DNA of 64,000 nt from Pontivivens nitratireducens (lineage in GTDB: Bacteria > Pseudomonadota > Alphaproteobacteria > Rhodobacterales > Rhodobacteraceae): NCBI RefSeq assembly GCF_014235845.1, contig NZ_JACJUQ010000005.1:124001-188000 (forward strand), in the 5' to 3' direction. Under the pieces are notes generated by a model. The model saw only the letters and a program-made list of their open reading frames with translations, did not search any database and was not told the origin of the DNA. The position numbers and the translations under genes were made by a program. This document shows positions 39,128-48,457 of the stretch, piece by piece (the first letter of the stretch is position 1; each line of letters opens with the position of its first letter).

Positions 39128-39943
39128 ATGATCTCCGATTGGAACGATGCCTATGCCAATGGTGCGCATATCAAGGGTGCCGAGAGCTATCCGGAGCTGT
39201 GGCGGGAGCGTGCCGAGAAATACCGCGAAACCCTGCTCGATGCGGATCGTGCGCGGTTGAGCGTGGGATACGGCACCTCGGAACGCGAACGTTTCGATCT
39301 GTTCATGCCGGTATCGGTACCGCTGGGACTGGCTGTGTTCGTCCATGGCGGCTATTGGCGGACCTTCGACAAATCCACTTGGTCCCATCTGGCGCAGGGC
39401 GCGGTGGACAGGGGCTACGCGGTCGCCATTCCATCCTATACCTTGTGCCCGAACGCCGCGATCTCCGACATCACCGCGCAGATCGCCCGCGCGGTCTCAC
39501 AGGCGTCCGGAATGGTTGCGGGGCCGGTGCATCTGGCGGGGCATTCAGCCGGGGGGCATCTGGTGACACGCATGGCCTGCGCGCTCAGCCCCTTGGGGCA
39601 GGGGGTGGCGGGGCGGCTCGGTCCTGTCCTGTCCATCAGCGGTCTGCACGATCTGCGCCCCTTGTTGAGGACCGACATGAACCGTGACCTGCGTCTGGAC
39701 TGGGCGGAGGCCACCGCCGAAAGCCCGGCCCTGCACGCGCCGCGCGACGGCACACGCCTGACGGCCTGGGTCGGTGCCGAGGAGCGCCCCGAATTTCTGC
39801 GTCAGGCGGAGTTGATTGCGAATATCTGGACAGGCTGCGGCGCCGACACCACGCTGAAGGTGGCGGCGAACCGGCACCATTTCGATGTCATAGATGATCT
39901 GGCCGATCCGCAAAGCGCGATGATCGAGCATTGGCTTTCCTGA
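39128..39943 (+). CDS. Alpha/beta hydrolase, arylformamidase-like
   Basis: A 271-residue hydrolase with HGGYW (oxyanion hole), nucleophile elbow GHSAGG and a terminal His in RHHFDVID. HGGxW plus this size fits the kynurenine formamidase (AFMID-type) and related carboxylesterase group. ATG 39128 follows AAGGAAG; the in-frame start at 39104 is less likely. No other kynurenine gene is near, so the substrate is uncertain. Confidence 0.72.
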   Translation: MISDWNDAYANGAHIKGAESYPELWRERAEKYRETLLDADRARLSVGYGTSERERFDLFMPVSVPLGLAVFVHGGYWRTFDKSTWSHLAQGAVDRGYAVAIPSYTLCPNAAISDITAQIARAVSQASGMVAGPVHLAGHSAGGHLVTRMACALSPLGQGVAGRLGPVLSISGLHDLRPLLRTDMNRDLRLDWAEATAESPALHAPRDGTRLTAWVGAEERPEFLRQAELIANIWTGCGADTTLKVAANRHHFDVIDDLADPQSAMIEHWLS

Positions 39944-39986
39944 CAATCTCCGGCACCGTGCCCGCGACATCGAAATCGGAGCCGTC

Positions 39987-40415
39987 ATGACCCGCACAAT
40001 CCATATCCTAAACGGACCGAATCTTAACCTGCTGGGACAGCGTGAGCCTGAGATCTACGGCTCCGATACGTTGGCCCAGATCGAGCAGAGGTGCCAGGCG
40101 CGCGCTGCGGAGCGTGGGATCGCGCTGACGTTCTGTCAGACGAATTCCGAGGGAACGCTGGTCGATCACATCCACCGGGCCAGGGGCGAGGGCGCCGATA
40201 TCATCATCAATGCGGCGGCCTACACCCATACCTCAGTGGCGGTTCTGGACGCTCTCAAGACATGCGATGGCCTGCAGGTGATCGAATTGCATCTGTCCAA
40301 TCCGCACCGTCGGGAGGCGTTTCGCCACCACTCGTTCGTGGCCCCAGCAGCGACGGGCGTTATCGCCGGCTTCGGTGCGCAAGGTTACCTTATGGCTCTC
40401 GACGCCCTCGCCTGA
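39987..40415 (+). CDS. aroQ: Type II 3-dehydroquinate dehydratase
   Basis: The third step of the shikimate pathway. It is 142 residues, forms dodecamers in the family, and has all signatures: [17 protein letters not shown] with the lid, the catalytic Tyr, [26 protein letters not shown] and [17 protein letters not shown]. Forty-three bases after the hydrolase gene; co-transcription is possible. Confidence 0.95.
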   Translation: MTRTIHILNGPNLNLLGQREPEIYGSDTLAQIEQRCQARAAERGIALTFCQTNSEGTLVDHIHRARGEGADIIINAAAYTHTSVAVLDALKTCDGLQVIELHLSNPHRREAFRHHSFVAPAATGVIAGFGAQGYLMALDALA

Positions 40416-40604
40416 TAAGGAAAACCTCCTGTTTTGAAGCAAAATTTCAGGCAATCCAGCCTGCATGAGGTGAATTAACGAAGCGATGTGCCTGTTCTGG
40501 CAGCGTTTTCGATGGCCCGTTGCATCTTGAAAAAGCGCTGCTAGGCTCTTGGGGCAAGCTGGCGGAACGACGCCTGACAGGGATAGCGGACAGGGATTTC
40601 AGAT

Positions 40605-41708
40605 TTGGCGGACACTTCAACGAACGACGGCTTCGTAACATTTGATCGTGTTCAAAAGAGCTACGACGGTGAAACGCTCGTGGTGAAGGACCTGAACCTT
40701 TCTATCGGGCGCGGTGAGTTTCTGACGATGCTCGGGCCGTCCGGTTCCGGCAAGACGACATGCCTGATGATGCTGGCGGGGTTCGAGAGTGCCACCCACG
40801 GTGAGATCAAGCTCGATGGCGTTTCCATCAACAACATTCCACCGCACAAGCGCGGCATCGGGATGGTCTTTCAGAATTACGCCCTGTTCCCCCACATGAC
40901 CGTGGCGGAAAATCTGGCCTTCCCCCTCGAAGTGCGCAAGATGGGCAAGGCCGAGCGTGAGGCCAAGGTAAAGCGCGTGCTGGACATGGTGCAGATGGGG
41001 GAGTTTGGCGGCCGTCGTCCGGCGCAACTCTCGGGCGGTCAGCAACAGCGGATCGCACTGGCCCGCGCCTTGGTCTTCGACGCGGAGCTGGTTCTGATGG
41101 ATGAGCCGCTGGGCGCGCTCGACAAACAGTTGCGCGAACATATGCAGTTCGAGATCAAGCACTTGCACGAACAGCTTGGCATCACCGTGGTCTACGTCAC
41201 CCACGATCAGGGTGAGGCGCTGACGATGTCGGATCGGGTTGCGGTCTTCAACGACGGTCGCATCCAGCAACTCGCCCCGCCCGAGGATTTGTACGAGCGC
41301 CCCGAAAACAGCTTCGTCGCGCAGTTTATCGGTGAAAACAACACGTTGCCCGGCACGGTTGAGAGCATCGCCAATGGCGTGGCCGAGGTGCGCCTCCCCT
41401 CGGGTGAGCTGATCAGCGCGGAACCGGTGAACGTTTCGAATCCGGGGGAAAGCACGCTCGTCTCCATCCGCCCCGAGCGGGTCGAGATTGATCACAGTCG
41501 TCTGCCGGAGGACGCGCATCTGATCGATGCGGAAGTGCTGGAGTGGATCTACATGGGCGATATCTTCCGCACACGACTTCGTGTGGCTGGAAACGACCAA
41601 TTTGTTGTAAAATCGAGGAATTCCGGCGATCAGCGCAGGCTGGCGCCCGGAGAGCGCATCAAGATCGGCTGGGCACCCACGGATGCCCGCGCGCTTGAGG
41701 TGAACTGA
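40605..41708 (+). CDS. potA: Polyamine-type ABC transporter ATPase
   Basis: A 367-residue ATPase of the PotA/FbpC class. Walker A GPSGSGKT at 44-51, signature LSGGQQQRIALARAL, Walker B VLMDEPLGALD, and a C-terminal TOBE domain (about 290-360). The only suitable start is TTG 40605, 7 bases after AGGGAT; no ATG exists before the nucleotide-binding core. A possible promoter is TTGCAT-16-TAGGCT at 40520-40547. First gene of a four-gene import operon. Confidence 0.85.
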   Translation: MADTSTNDGFVTFDRVQKSYDGETLVVKDLNLSIGRGEFLTMLGPSGSGKTTCLMMLAGFESATHGEIKLDGVSINNIPPHKRGIGMVFQNYALFPHMTVAENLAFPLEVRKMGKAEREAKVKRVLDMVQMGEFGGRRPAQLSGGQQQRIALARALVFDAELVLMDEPLGALDKQLREHMQFEIKHLHEQLGITVVYVTHDQGEALTMSDRVAVFNDGRIQQLAPPEDLYERPENSFVAQFIGENNTLPGTVESIANGVAEVRLPSGELISAEPVNVSNPGESTLVSIRPERVEIDHSRLPEDAHLIDAEVLEWIYMGDIFRTRLRVAGNDQFVVKSRNSGDQRRLAPGERIKIGWAPTDARALEVN

Positions 41709-41817
41709 ACGAGATAGTCGCGTGGGCGGTAATGCCTCGCGCGGCGACACCCGCAGCGACCGGAGCCCCGGTTCGGTGCACTGCGGAACAGATCAAAACC
41801 GGGACAGGGAATTGAAC

Positions 41818-42930
41818 ATGAAACTCAAGACATTGATGATCGGTGCGACATCCGCACTCGCACTCACCGGCGTCGCGAACGCCGAGGGCCATATGGCCGA
41901 CAGCATGACGATCGTCAGCTGGGGCGGCGCATATCAGACCTCTCAGGAAAAGGCTTACTCCGAGCCCTACGCCGAGGAGACCGGAATTCAGATCACCTGG
42001 GACGAAAGCTCGGCCGAGGCTGTCGCCCGTCTGCGCGCGATGTCCGAAGCTGACAACGTGACCTGGGATCTGGTCGATGTCGTCGCCGCGGACGCAATGC
42101 GCCTGTGCGACGAAGGTATCGCAATGGAGATCGACCACGACGAAGTCCTCGCCCAGGGCGATGACGGGTCGAGTCCGACAGAGGATTTCGGTGAACTGAT
42201 CATCTCCGACTGCTTCATTCCGCAGATCGTTTATTCCACAACGTTCGGCTATCGCACCGATGTCGAGGAGTGGGGCGGTGCCGAGCCTTCCTCCGTCTGC
42301 GATGTGTGGAACACGGAAGAATTCCCCGGTCAGCGCGCGCTGGAAAAGCGCCCGATCGGCAACGTAGAGTGGGCGTTGATTTGTGACGGCGTCGCCTACG
42401 AAGACGTCTACGACATGCTGGAGACCGAGGAAGGCGTCGCACGCGCCCTCGCCAAGCTGGATGAGATCAAGGACAACACCATCTGGTGGTCCGCCGGCGC
42501 GGAAACGCCGCAGCTGCTGGCTGACGGCGAAATCGTCATCGGTTCGACCTATAACGGTCGTCTGTTCTCGGTCATCGAGGAGCAGGACCAGCCGGTCGGC
42601 ATGCTGTGGGATTACCAGATGTTCGACCTGGACGGCTGGATCGTTCCCGCCGGTCTGCCCGAGGATCGTCTGGCCCGTGTGATGGACTTCCTGCACTTCG
42701 CGACCGATACGCAGCGTCTGGCGGATCAGGCGAAATACATCGCCTACGGTCCCGCCCGTGCGTCCTCCGCCCCGCTGGTCAGCACCCATGAGGAGCTGGG
42801 CATCGAGATGGCGCCGCACATGCCGACCGATCCCGCGAACAGTGTGAACACGTTCCTGTTCAACTACGAGTGGTGGGCTGATAACCGCGACGATATCGAC
42901 GCGCAGTTCCAGTCCTGGCTGCTTCAGTAA
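41818..42930 (+). CDS. potD: PotD-like periplasmic binding protein
   Basis: A 370-residue binding protein with a signal peptide (ALTGVANA). TIVSWGGAYQ at the start of the mature part and the late WWADNRDDID are usual for the PotD/PF13416 group. ATG 41818 follows a GGGAAT-type site; the upstream extension is discarded. Polyamines are the typical ligand, but opines, amino acids or other cations are possible. Confidence 0.82.
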   Translation: MKLKTLMIGATSALALTGVANAEGHMADSMTIVSWGGAYQTSQEKAYSEPYAEETGIQITWDESSAEAVARLRAMSEADNVTWDLVDVVAADAMRLCDEGIAMEIDHDEVLAQGDDGSSPTEDFGELIISDCFIPQIVYSTTFGYRTDVEEWGGAEPSSVCDVWNTEEFPGQRALEKRPIGNVEWALICDGVAYEDVYDMLETEEGVARALAKLDEIKDNTIWWSAGAETPQLLADGEIVIGSTYNGRLFSVIEEQDQPVGMLWDYQMFDLDGWIVPAGLPEDRLARVMDFLHFATDTQRLADQAKYIAYGPARASSAPLVSTHEELGIEMAPHMPTDPANSVNTFLFNYEWWADNRDDIDAQFQSWLLQ

Positions 42931-42948
42931 GCTCGGACCGAATACACT

Positions 42949-42975
42949 GGTGCGGCATCCTCGGGGTGCCGCACC
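42949..42975 (+). terminator. Intercistronic stem-loop after the binding-protein gene
   Basis: A perfect 9-bp stem (GGTGCGGCA/TGCCGCACC, 9-base loop) lies 18 bases after the binding-protein stop. Further small inverted repeats follow (TGCGG-TGG-TCCGCA near 43003, and CCTGAAT repeats). No T-run follows, so it probably protects the upstream mRNA or attenuates, raising binding protein over permease. Confidence 0.55.
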
Positions 42976-43093
42976 GCCCCCCGCAAAAGGGGCATTCAGG
43001 TATGCGGTGGTCCGCACCACCCCATTCCTGAATATCACCCTGTTCCTGAATGTAGGCGACAACTGCGTCAGCGCGCGCAAAGGATTTTGGACG

Positions 43094-44356
43094 ATGAGCA
43101 CCTCCACCGAACCCGTACTTGCCGCGGATGGCCAGCCGCTCAAGCGGTCCCTCGCGAGGGCGCTGCGCCGTCAGAAGATCCGGGCATTGCTGCTTGTCGC
43201 GCCGCTGCTGTTGTTCATCCTTCTGACATTCATCATTCCGATCGGGAACATGCTGCTGCGCTCGGTGGACAATGCAATCGTCGAGGAAACGATCCCCCGG
43301 ACCGTCGAGGCCTTGCGCGATTGGGACGCCAATTCCGGCCTGCTGCCCGAAGAGCCGGTTTTCGAGGCGCTCTACGCCGATATGCTGATCGCCACCGAAC
43401 AGAAAATCCACACGCGCCTTGGCTCGCGCTTGAACTACGAATCCTCGGGCATGTCGTCGCTGTTTCGCAAAACCAATGAGCGGCGTCTGGGGCGGATGGA
43501 CACCTCCGCGCCGCTGGCCCCTCAATTCGAGGATATTGACGAGGATTGGGTGGATCCGGAGACCTGGTACGTCATCAAGACAAATTCCGATCCGATAACG
43601 GCCGGCTACTTCCTTGCCGCGCTTGACCTGCAGGCGACGCCCGACGGGATCGAGCCGGTGTCCGATTTGCAGGCGATCTATGTGAAGCTGTTCATTCGCA
43701 CGATGATCCTGTCGGTCACGATCACCTTCATGTGCTTCCTGCTGGGCTATCCAATTGCGTGGATTCTGGCGAACCTGCCGTCGCGCAGCGCCAATCTGCT
43801 GTTGATTCTGGTCCTGCTGCCCTTCTGGACATCTCTTCTGGTGCGCACATCCGCGTGGAAGGTTCTGTTGCAGCAACAGGGGGTCATAAACGACACGCTG
43901 GTCTGGATCGGTATCATCGCGGATGACAACAGATTGGCGATGATAAACAACGCAACGGGGACGGTCATCGCGATGACGCATATCCTGCTGCCGTTCATGA
44001 TCCTGCCGCTCTATTCCGTTATGAAGACGATCTCGCCCACGTATCTGCGCGCGGCGAAGTCGCTGGGCGCGACCGACTGGACGGCCTTCTGGCGGGTGTA
44101 TTTCCCGCAAAGCGTTCCGGGCATCGGGGCGGGGGCGATCCTCGTCTTCATCCTGGCCATCGGGTATTACATCACGCCTGAACTGGTCGGCGGTACGGAT
44201 GGCACGTTCATTTCCAACCGGATTTACTATCACATCTCGTCGAGCCTGAACTGGGGCCTTGCCGCAGCGCTCGCCACCATTCTGCTCGCGATGGTTCTGG
44301 CCCTCTATTGGGTTTACGACCGCCTCGTCGGCATCGACAACGTGAAGCTGGGGTAA
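43094..44356 (+). CDS. potB: PotB-like ABC transporter permease
   Basis: A 420-residue permease, longer than classical PotB because of a soluble insertion of about 150 residues between the first helix (about 33-53) and the remaining five. The EAA loop reads YLRAAKSLGATDWTAFWRVYFPQ. ATG 43094 is used instead of the upstream frame start, whose residues look like leader DNA. Confidence 0.85.
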   Translation: MSTSTEPVLAADGQPLKRSLARALRRQKIRALLLVAPLLLFILLTFIIPIGNMLLRSVDNAIVEETIPRTVEALRDWDANSGLLPEEPVFEALYADMLIATEQKIHTRLGSRLNYESSGMSSLFRKTNERRLGRMDTSAPLAPQFEDIDEDWVDPETWYVIKTNSDPITAGYFLAALDLQATPDGIEPVSDLQAIYVKLFIRTMILSVTITFMCFLLGYPIAWILANLPSRSANLLLILVLLPFWTSLLVRTSAWKVLLQQQGVINDTLVWIGIIADDNRLAMINNATGTVIAMTHILLPFMILPLYSVMKTISPTYLRAAKSLGATDWTAFWRVYFPQSVPGIGAGAILVFILAIGYYITPELVGGTDGTFISNRIYYHISSSLNWGLAAALATILLAMVLALYWVYDRLVGIDNVKLG

Positions 44357-44359
44357 GCC

Positions 44360-45244
44360 ATGTCACTTCCTGCATATGCATCCACCGGGCAAACGATCTG
44401 GTATTACAGTTTCCGCGTCATCTGCGGCCTGATCTTCGCGTTCCTGATCATCCCGATCCTCGTCATCATTCCGTTGAGCTTCAACGCGCAGGATTTCTTT
44501 ACCTTCACGCCTGAAATGCTGCGTTTCGATCCGGCGGGGTACAGCCTGAAGCATTATCAGGATTTCTTTACGGACAGCGGCTGGCAGCAGGCATTGCGCA
44601 ATTCGTTCATCATCGCGCCGATTGCGACCGTGATCGCCGTAACCTTCGGCACGCTTGCCGCAATCGGGTTGAGTCAGAGCCACGTTCCGTTCCGCGGGGC
44701 GATCATGGCGATCCTGATCTCACCCATGATCGTGCCGCTGATCATCTCCGCGACGGGAATGTTCTTCTTCTATTCGAAGATGGGTAATTTTCTGGAGGAT
44801 CAGCTGGGCTGGAGCCAGAACTTCGTCGGCTATATCAAGATCGTGCTGGCGCATGCGGCACTGGGCATTCCATTCGTGATCATCACGGTTACGGCGACCC
44901 TGGTCGGGTTCGATAAATCGCTGACGCGGGCCTCCGCCAATATGGGGGCAGGGCCGGTGCGCACCTTCTTCAAGGTGCAGATGCCGCTGATTCTGCCCGG
45001 TGTGATTTCGGGCGGTCTGTTCGCCTTCATCACATCCTTCGATGAGGTGGTCGTCGTGATCTTCATCGGATCGGCCAATCAACAAACCCTGCCATGGCAG
45101 ATGTTTACCGGCCTGCGTGAACAGATCAGCCCGACGATTCTGGCTGTCGCGACAATTCTGGTTTTCATTTCCATCCTGTTGCTTACAACGGTCGAATTGC
45201 TGCGGCGCAGGTCTGAGCGCCTTCGAGGAATGTCGCCTGGATGA
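44360..45244 (+). CDS. potC: PotC-like ABC transporter permease
   Basis: A 294-residue partner permease with six helices. The EAA loop is RASANMGAGPVRTFFKVQMPL. Three bases after potB. Its stop overlaps the start of the next gene (ATGA), so the small secreted protein is translationally coupled to the transporter. Confidence 0.87.
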   Translation: MSLPAYASTGQTIWYYSFRVICGLIFAFLIIPILVIIPLSFNAQDFFTFTPEMLRFDPAGYSLKHYQDFFTDSGWQQALRNSFIIAPIATVIAVTFGTLAAIGLSQSHVPFRGAIMAILISPMIVPLIISATGMFFFYSKMGNFLEDQLGWSQNFVGYIKIVLAHAALGIPFVIITVTATLVGFDKSLTRASANMGAGPVRTFFKVQMPLILPGVISGGLFAFITSFDEVVVVIFIGSANQQTLPWQMFTGLREQISPTILAVATILVFISILLLTTVELLRRRSERLRGMSPG

Positions 45245-45960
45245 AGCTGAAATTCGCTATGTTGTCAGTCCTGATCGCCTCGGCCCCTATGGCCGAGGCG
45301 TGTACGTCTGACGGTATGTTGTTCTTCGATGCGAACCCCCGGGCCACTCTGTTCGTGGTGCCTGACGATCTGCCGTTAAGCGACAGCAAGGGCATTACCG
45401 TTACAGGGGCCTATACGGGTACGGAACTGCGCGAAGGGGGCGGCAACGCGCCCGTTGGATTTTTCCTGCAAGACGGTGAGGTCATAAACCGCAACGGTGG
45501 TCCGATGGACGGGGTCCTGCTGATCGACGGGGACAACGTGCGGATCACCCGACGCGACGTGATCGGGATCGACAGCGCGGAAGGCCGGCTTGCCCTGGCT
45601 GAGCGGGCGAAGCAGGACCACATCTCAATGCTTCAGTCGCACCTGCTGATTTCGGATGGCGAACTGGACATTCACGAAATCGAGGACGCCCCGCGTTTCA
45701 CCCGCCGTGTGCTGATCCAGACGGAGGACGGTCTGGGCATCTGGCAAAGCGCCCAGCCCCTGACGCTGTATTCTGCTGCCGTCGCAGTTCAGACCGCCTG
45801 CGCCCCGACAATGGCGCTGAACCTGGATATGGGATCATACGATTATTGCGTCAGCGACGGGCGTTATTGCGGTCTGCGCCGTGATACGGAACGATTGTCG
45901 AACCTGCTAAGGCTGGAGCGTGGAGAGCGCCCACAGCCAGATGGAGACGCTGAGGACTGA
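45241..45960 (+). CDS. Secreted protein, phosphodiester-glycosidase (DUF2233/NAGPA)-like
   Basis: A 239-residue protein with a signal peptide (1-21, ending AEAC). GFFLQDGEVINRNGGPMDGV followed by LLIDGDNV, and the later MALNLDMGSYDYC, resemble the NAGPA/DUF2233 pattern, in which a modest-size exported domain shows a NxxFF/G-L-I-DG and a LNLDGG-type block; here GG is replaced by MG. The similarity is weak. It ends 54 bases inside the convergent AEC gene. Confidence 0.5.
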   Translation: MKLKFAMLSVLIASAPMAEACTSDGMLFFDANPRATLFVVPDDLPLSDSKGITVTGAYTGTELREGGGNAPVGFFLQDGEVINRNGGPMDGVLLIDGDNVRITRRDVIGIDSAEGRLALAERAKQDHISMLQSHLLISDGELDIHEIEDAPRFTRRVLIQTEDGLGIWQSAQPLTLYSAAVAVQTACAPTMALNLDMGSYDYCVSDGRYCGLRRDTERLSNLLRLERGERPQPDGDAED

Positions 45961-46851
45961 CATCCCGGTGCCCAACAGGACCACCGACGCGGCCACACCC
46001 TTTGCCCGGTCGTACATGTTCGCGAAGACATACGCATTGATCCCCGGCGCCATCGCGGCCGTAACAACGGCGGAGCGGACGAATTCCGGCGACAGATCGA
46101 ACACCTCCACCGTCATCAGCCATGCGATCGACGGATGCACGATCAGCGACAGGACACTGACCATCAGGGCCTGGGGCAACTGGGCCGACAGCTTGTACCG
46201 CGTCAGGATCGCGCCCAGTCCGAACAGGGCCGCAGGCAGGGCGGCCCGTACCATCAGATCGACCGCTGCCCAGACCGGATCGGGCAGGGAAATGTTGCCG
46301 AGATTGACGATAAAGCCGAGCGCGAGGCCGATCATCAGCGAGTTTCGAAACATCGACCGCACGACGGCGCGCACCGTATCGACCGGACCGCGCCCATCCG
46401 CCCGCGCGATTTCCATCGACGTTATCCCCAGCAGATAGCAAAACGGCGCGTGGATCGAGATGATCGCGAAGTTCGCCGCCAGCGATTCCGTACCATAGGC
46501 CCGCTCCATGATCGGCAGGCCCAGCAGGACGGAGTTCGAGAAGAGAGCGCCGAAGCCGATCGCCACCGCCTCACCCGGGCGGCGTCGGAAGATCAGCCGC
46601 GCCCCCAGAATGCCCAGCACGAAACAGGTGCTGGCGCCGACGTAGAAGCTGATCAGCAACCTGATATCGAACACCGCCCCCAGATCCAGACGGGCAAGCG
46701 CGGCGAACAGCAGGCAGGGAATGGCGAACCCTTGCGTGAACACCATCAAACCGTCTGCACCTGAATCGCTGAACAGTTTCAGCCGCGTCGCGATGTAGCC
46801 TGCCCCGATCACCAGAAAGACCGGAATGACGATCTGGATCAGTCCCAGCAT
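45907..46851 (-). CDS. AEC-family transporter (auxin efflux carrier type)
   Basis: A 314-residue, ten-helix carrier. The family block NSVLLGLPIMERAYG (GLPI motif) and the late APGINAYVFANMYDRAKG are clear. Family members move organic acids such as malate or malonate, or amino-acid derivatives; the direction and substrate are unknown. Its 3' end overlaps the convergent gene by 54 bases. It follows the MBL gene by 21 bases and may be the last gene of the dacC-tatD block. Confidence 0.85.
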   Translation of the reverse strand: MLGLIQIVIPVFLVIGAGYIATRLKLFSDSGADGLMVFTQGFAIPCLLFAALARLDLGAVFDIRLLISFYVGASTCFVLGILGARLIFRRRPGEAVAIGFGALFSNSVLLGLPIMERAYGTESLAANFAIISIHAPFCYLLGITSMEIARADGRGPVDTVRAVVRSMFRNSLMIGLALGFIVNLGNISLPDPVWAAVDLMVRAALPAALFGLGAILTRYKLSAQLPQALMVSVLSLIVHPSIAWLMTVEVFDLSPEFVRSAVVTAAMAPGINAYVFANMYDRAKGVAASVVLLGTGMSVLSVSIWLWALSTLQP

Positions 46852-46872
46852 GGGAACTCGATCCGGGCGCGG

Positions 46873-47670
46873 CTACAGGTCATATTCGATCTTCATCCCG
46901 TCATAGGCCGCCGTCACATTTTCGGGCGTATCGCGACAGACCGTCGCGTAGTCGAGGTCGATGTGCATGTTGGTCAGGATTGCCCGTTTCGGCTGCGCCC
47001 GGGCGATCCAGTCCAGCGTCTGCGCGTAATGACTGTGTGTCGGGTGCGGTTTGTAGCGCAAGGCATCGACCACCCAGCAGTCCAGCCCTTCGACAGCCTG
47101 CCACGCCGCGTCGTTCATCTGGGCGACATCGGGCAGGTAGGCGAAATCACCGACCCGGATGCCCTGTGCCTGGATGCTGCCATGATCGACAGCGAAGGGC
47201 GTGATGTCGATCGTTCCGCCTGCGCCGTCGATCTCGATGCGCCCGTCCAATGGCTTGAGGTACAGGATCGGCGGATAGGGGCTGCCCTCGGGTGTTTTGA
47301 ACGCATATCCGAACCGTTCCAGCAAGGCGCGGCGCGTCGGTTCGTCGGCCCAAACGGGCAGGCGGGCGCGCATGTTGAACACGATCATGCGCAAATCGTC
47401 CAGCCCGTGAACATGGTCCGCATGCTCATGCGTATAAACCACACCGTCGAGGGTGCCGATGCCTGCTTCCAGCAGCTGGTTTCGCATGTCAGGTGAGGTG
47501 TCGATCAGAACGCGGGTGGCGTCCTCCCCCTCGAACCGCTCGATCAGCAGCGAGCAGCGGCGCCGGGCGTTTTTCGGCTCTTCCGGGTCGCATGATCCCC
47601 AATGCCCGCCAAGGCGCGGAACCCCGCCGGACGATCCGCAGCCCAATATTGTGAACACCATTCGCGCCAT
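46873..47670 (-). CDS. MBL-fold metallo-hydrolase (PhnP-like)
   Basis: A metallo-beta-lactamase-fold phosphodiesterase-type protein of about 265 residues. The metal motif THEHADHVHGLDDLR is complete and the start LGCGSSGGVPR is typical of the PhnP/RNase-Z-like subgroup. It follows tatD directly (TGATG), a common alphaproteobacterial pairing; a GTG at 47673 is an alternative start. Exact substrate unknown. Confidence 0.85.
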   Translation of the reverse strand: MARMVFTILGCGSSGGVPRLGGHWGSCDPEEPKNARRRCSLLIERFEGEDATRVLIDTSPDMRNQLLEAGIGTLDGVVYTHEHADHVHGLDDLRMIVFNMRARLPVWADEPTRRALLERFGYAFKTPEGSPYPPILYLKPLDGRIEIDGAGGTIDITPFAVDHGSIQAQGIRVGDFAYLPDVAQMNDAAWQAVEGLDCWVVDALRYKPHPTHSHYAQTLDWIARAQPKRAILTNMHIDLDYATVCRDTPENVTAAYDGMKIEYDL

Positions 47671-48452
47671 CACGCAGCCGCCACGGTGCGCGTGAACAGG
47701 CGCTCGAAATTGGCTTCGGTATGGGCCGCGAAATCCTCGACGCTGATGCCGAAAACCTCCGCCCCGCGGGCCGCGGTATGGGCGGTATGGGCCGGTTCGT
47801 TCCGCTTGCCGCGATGGGGAACCGGGGCGAGGTAGGGGCTGTCCGTCTCGACCAGGATACGGTCAAGCGGGGCGGTCGCGAAAATCTCACGCAGTTCGGT
47901 TGATTTCGGAAAGGTCACGATCCCCGACATGCTGAGGTAGAAGCCGAGCTCCAGCGCCGTGGCGGCCAGGTCCGGACCCGAGGAAAAGCAGTGCATCACG
48001 CAGGTGAACGGGCCGCTGGCGTGCTCCTCCCGCAGGATCGCGGCCATGTCGTCATCCGCCGCGCGTGAGTGGATGATGAGGGGCAGACCCGTCTGGCGGC
48101 ATGCCTCGATATGACGGCGCAGGCTGGTCTGCTGCGCCTCCGCGCTTTCCGCCGTGTAATGATAGTCCAGTCCAGTCTCACCAATGCCGACCATGCGCGG
48201 ATGCTGCGCGGCCTCGACCAGTTCGGACACCTCGATCATGGGTTCGGATGCCACGCTCATCGGATGAATGCCGTAGGCGAACCAAACCTCGGGCAGCCGT
48301 TCCGCGATGGAGTGTACCTTCGCCAGCCCCGCGCGTTTGGTGCAGATCGTGACCATCCGGTTCACGCCCGCCGCGTGGGCACGGGCGATGACCTGCGACA
48401 GGTCGTCGTCAAAATCGGGAAAGTCGAGATGGCAGTGACTGTCGGTGAGCAT
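47670..48452 (-). CDS. tatD: TatD-family deoxyribonuclease
   Basis: A 260-residue metal-dependent nuclease. SHCHLDF gives two metal histidines, GETGLDYHY supplies the conserved Glu, and HSRAADDDM, HCFSSG and ETDSPYLAPVPHRGKRN follow in order. It follows holB by 5 bases. Confidence 0.92.
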   Translation of the reverse strand: MLTDSHCHLDFPDFDDDLSQVIARAHAAGVNRMVTICTKRAGLAKVHSIAERLPEVWFAYGIHPMSVASEPMIEVSELVEAAQHPRMVGIGETGLDYHYTAESAEAQQTSLRRHIEACRQTGLPLIIHSRAADDDMAAILREEHASGPFTCVMHCFSSGPDLAATALELGFYLSMSGIVTFPKSTELREIFATAPLDRILVETDSPYLAPVPHRGKRNEPAHTAHTAARGAEVFGISVEDFAAHTEANFERLFTRTVAAA

Positions 48453-48457
48453 GGGGC

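Noticed and set aside
40617-44233. Three long minus-strand frames over the pot operon
   Set aside because: Mirror frames of the transporter genes without any protein motif.
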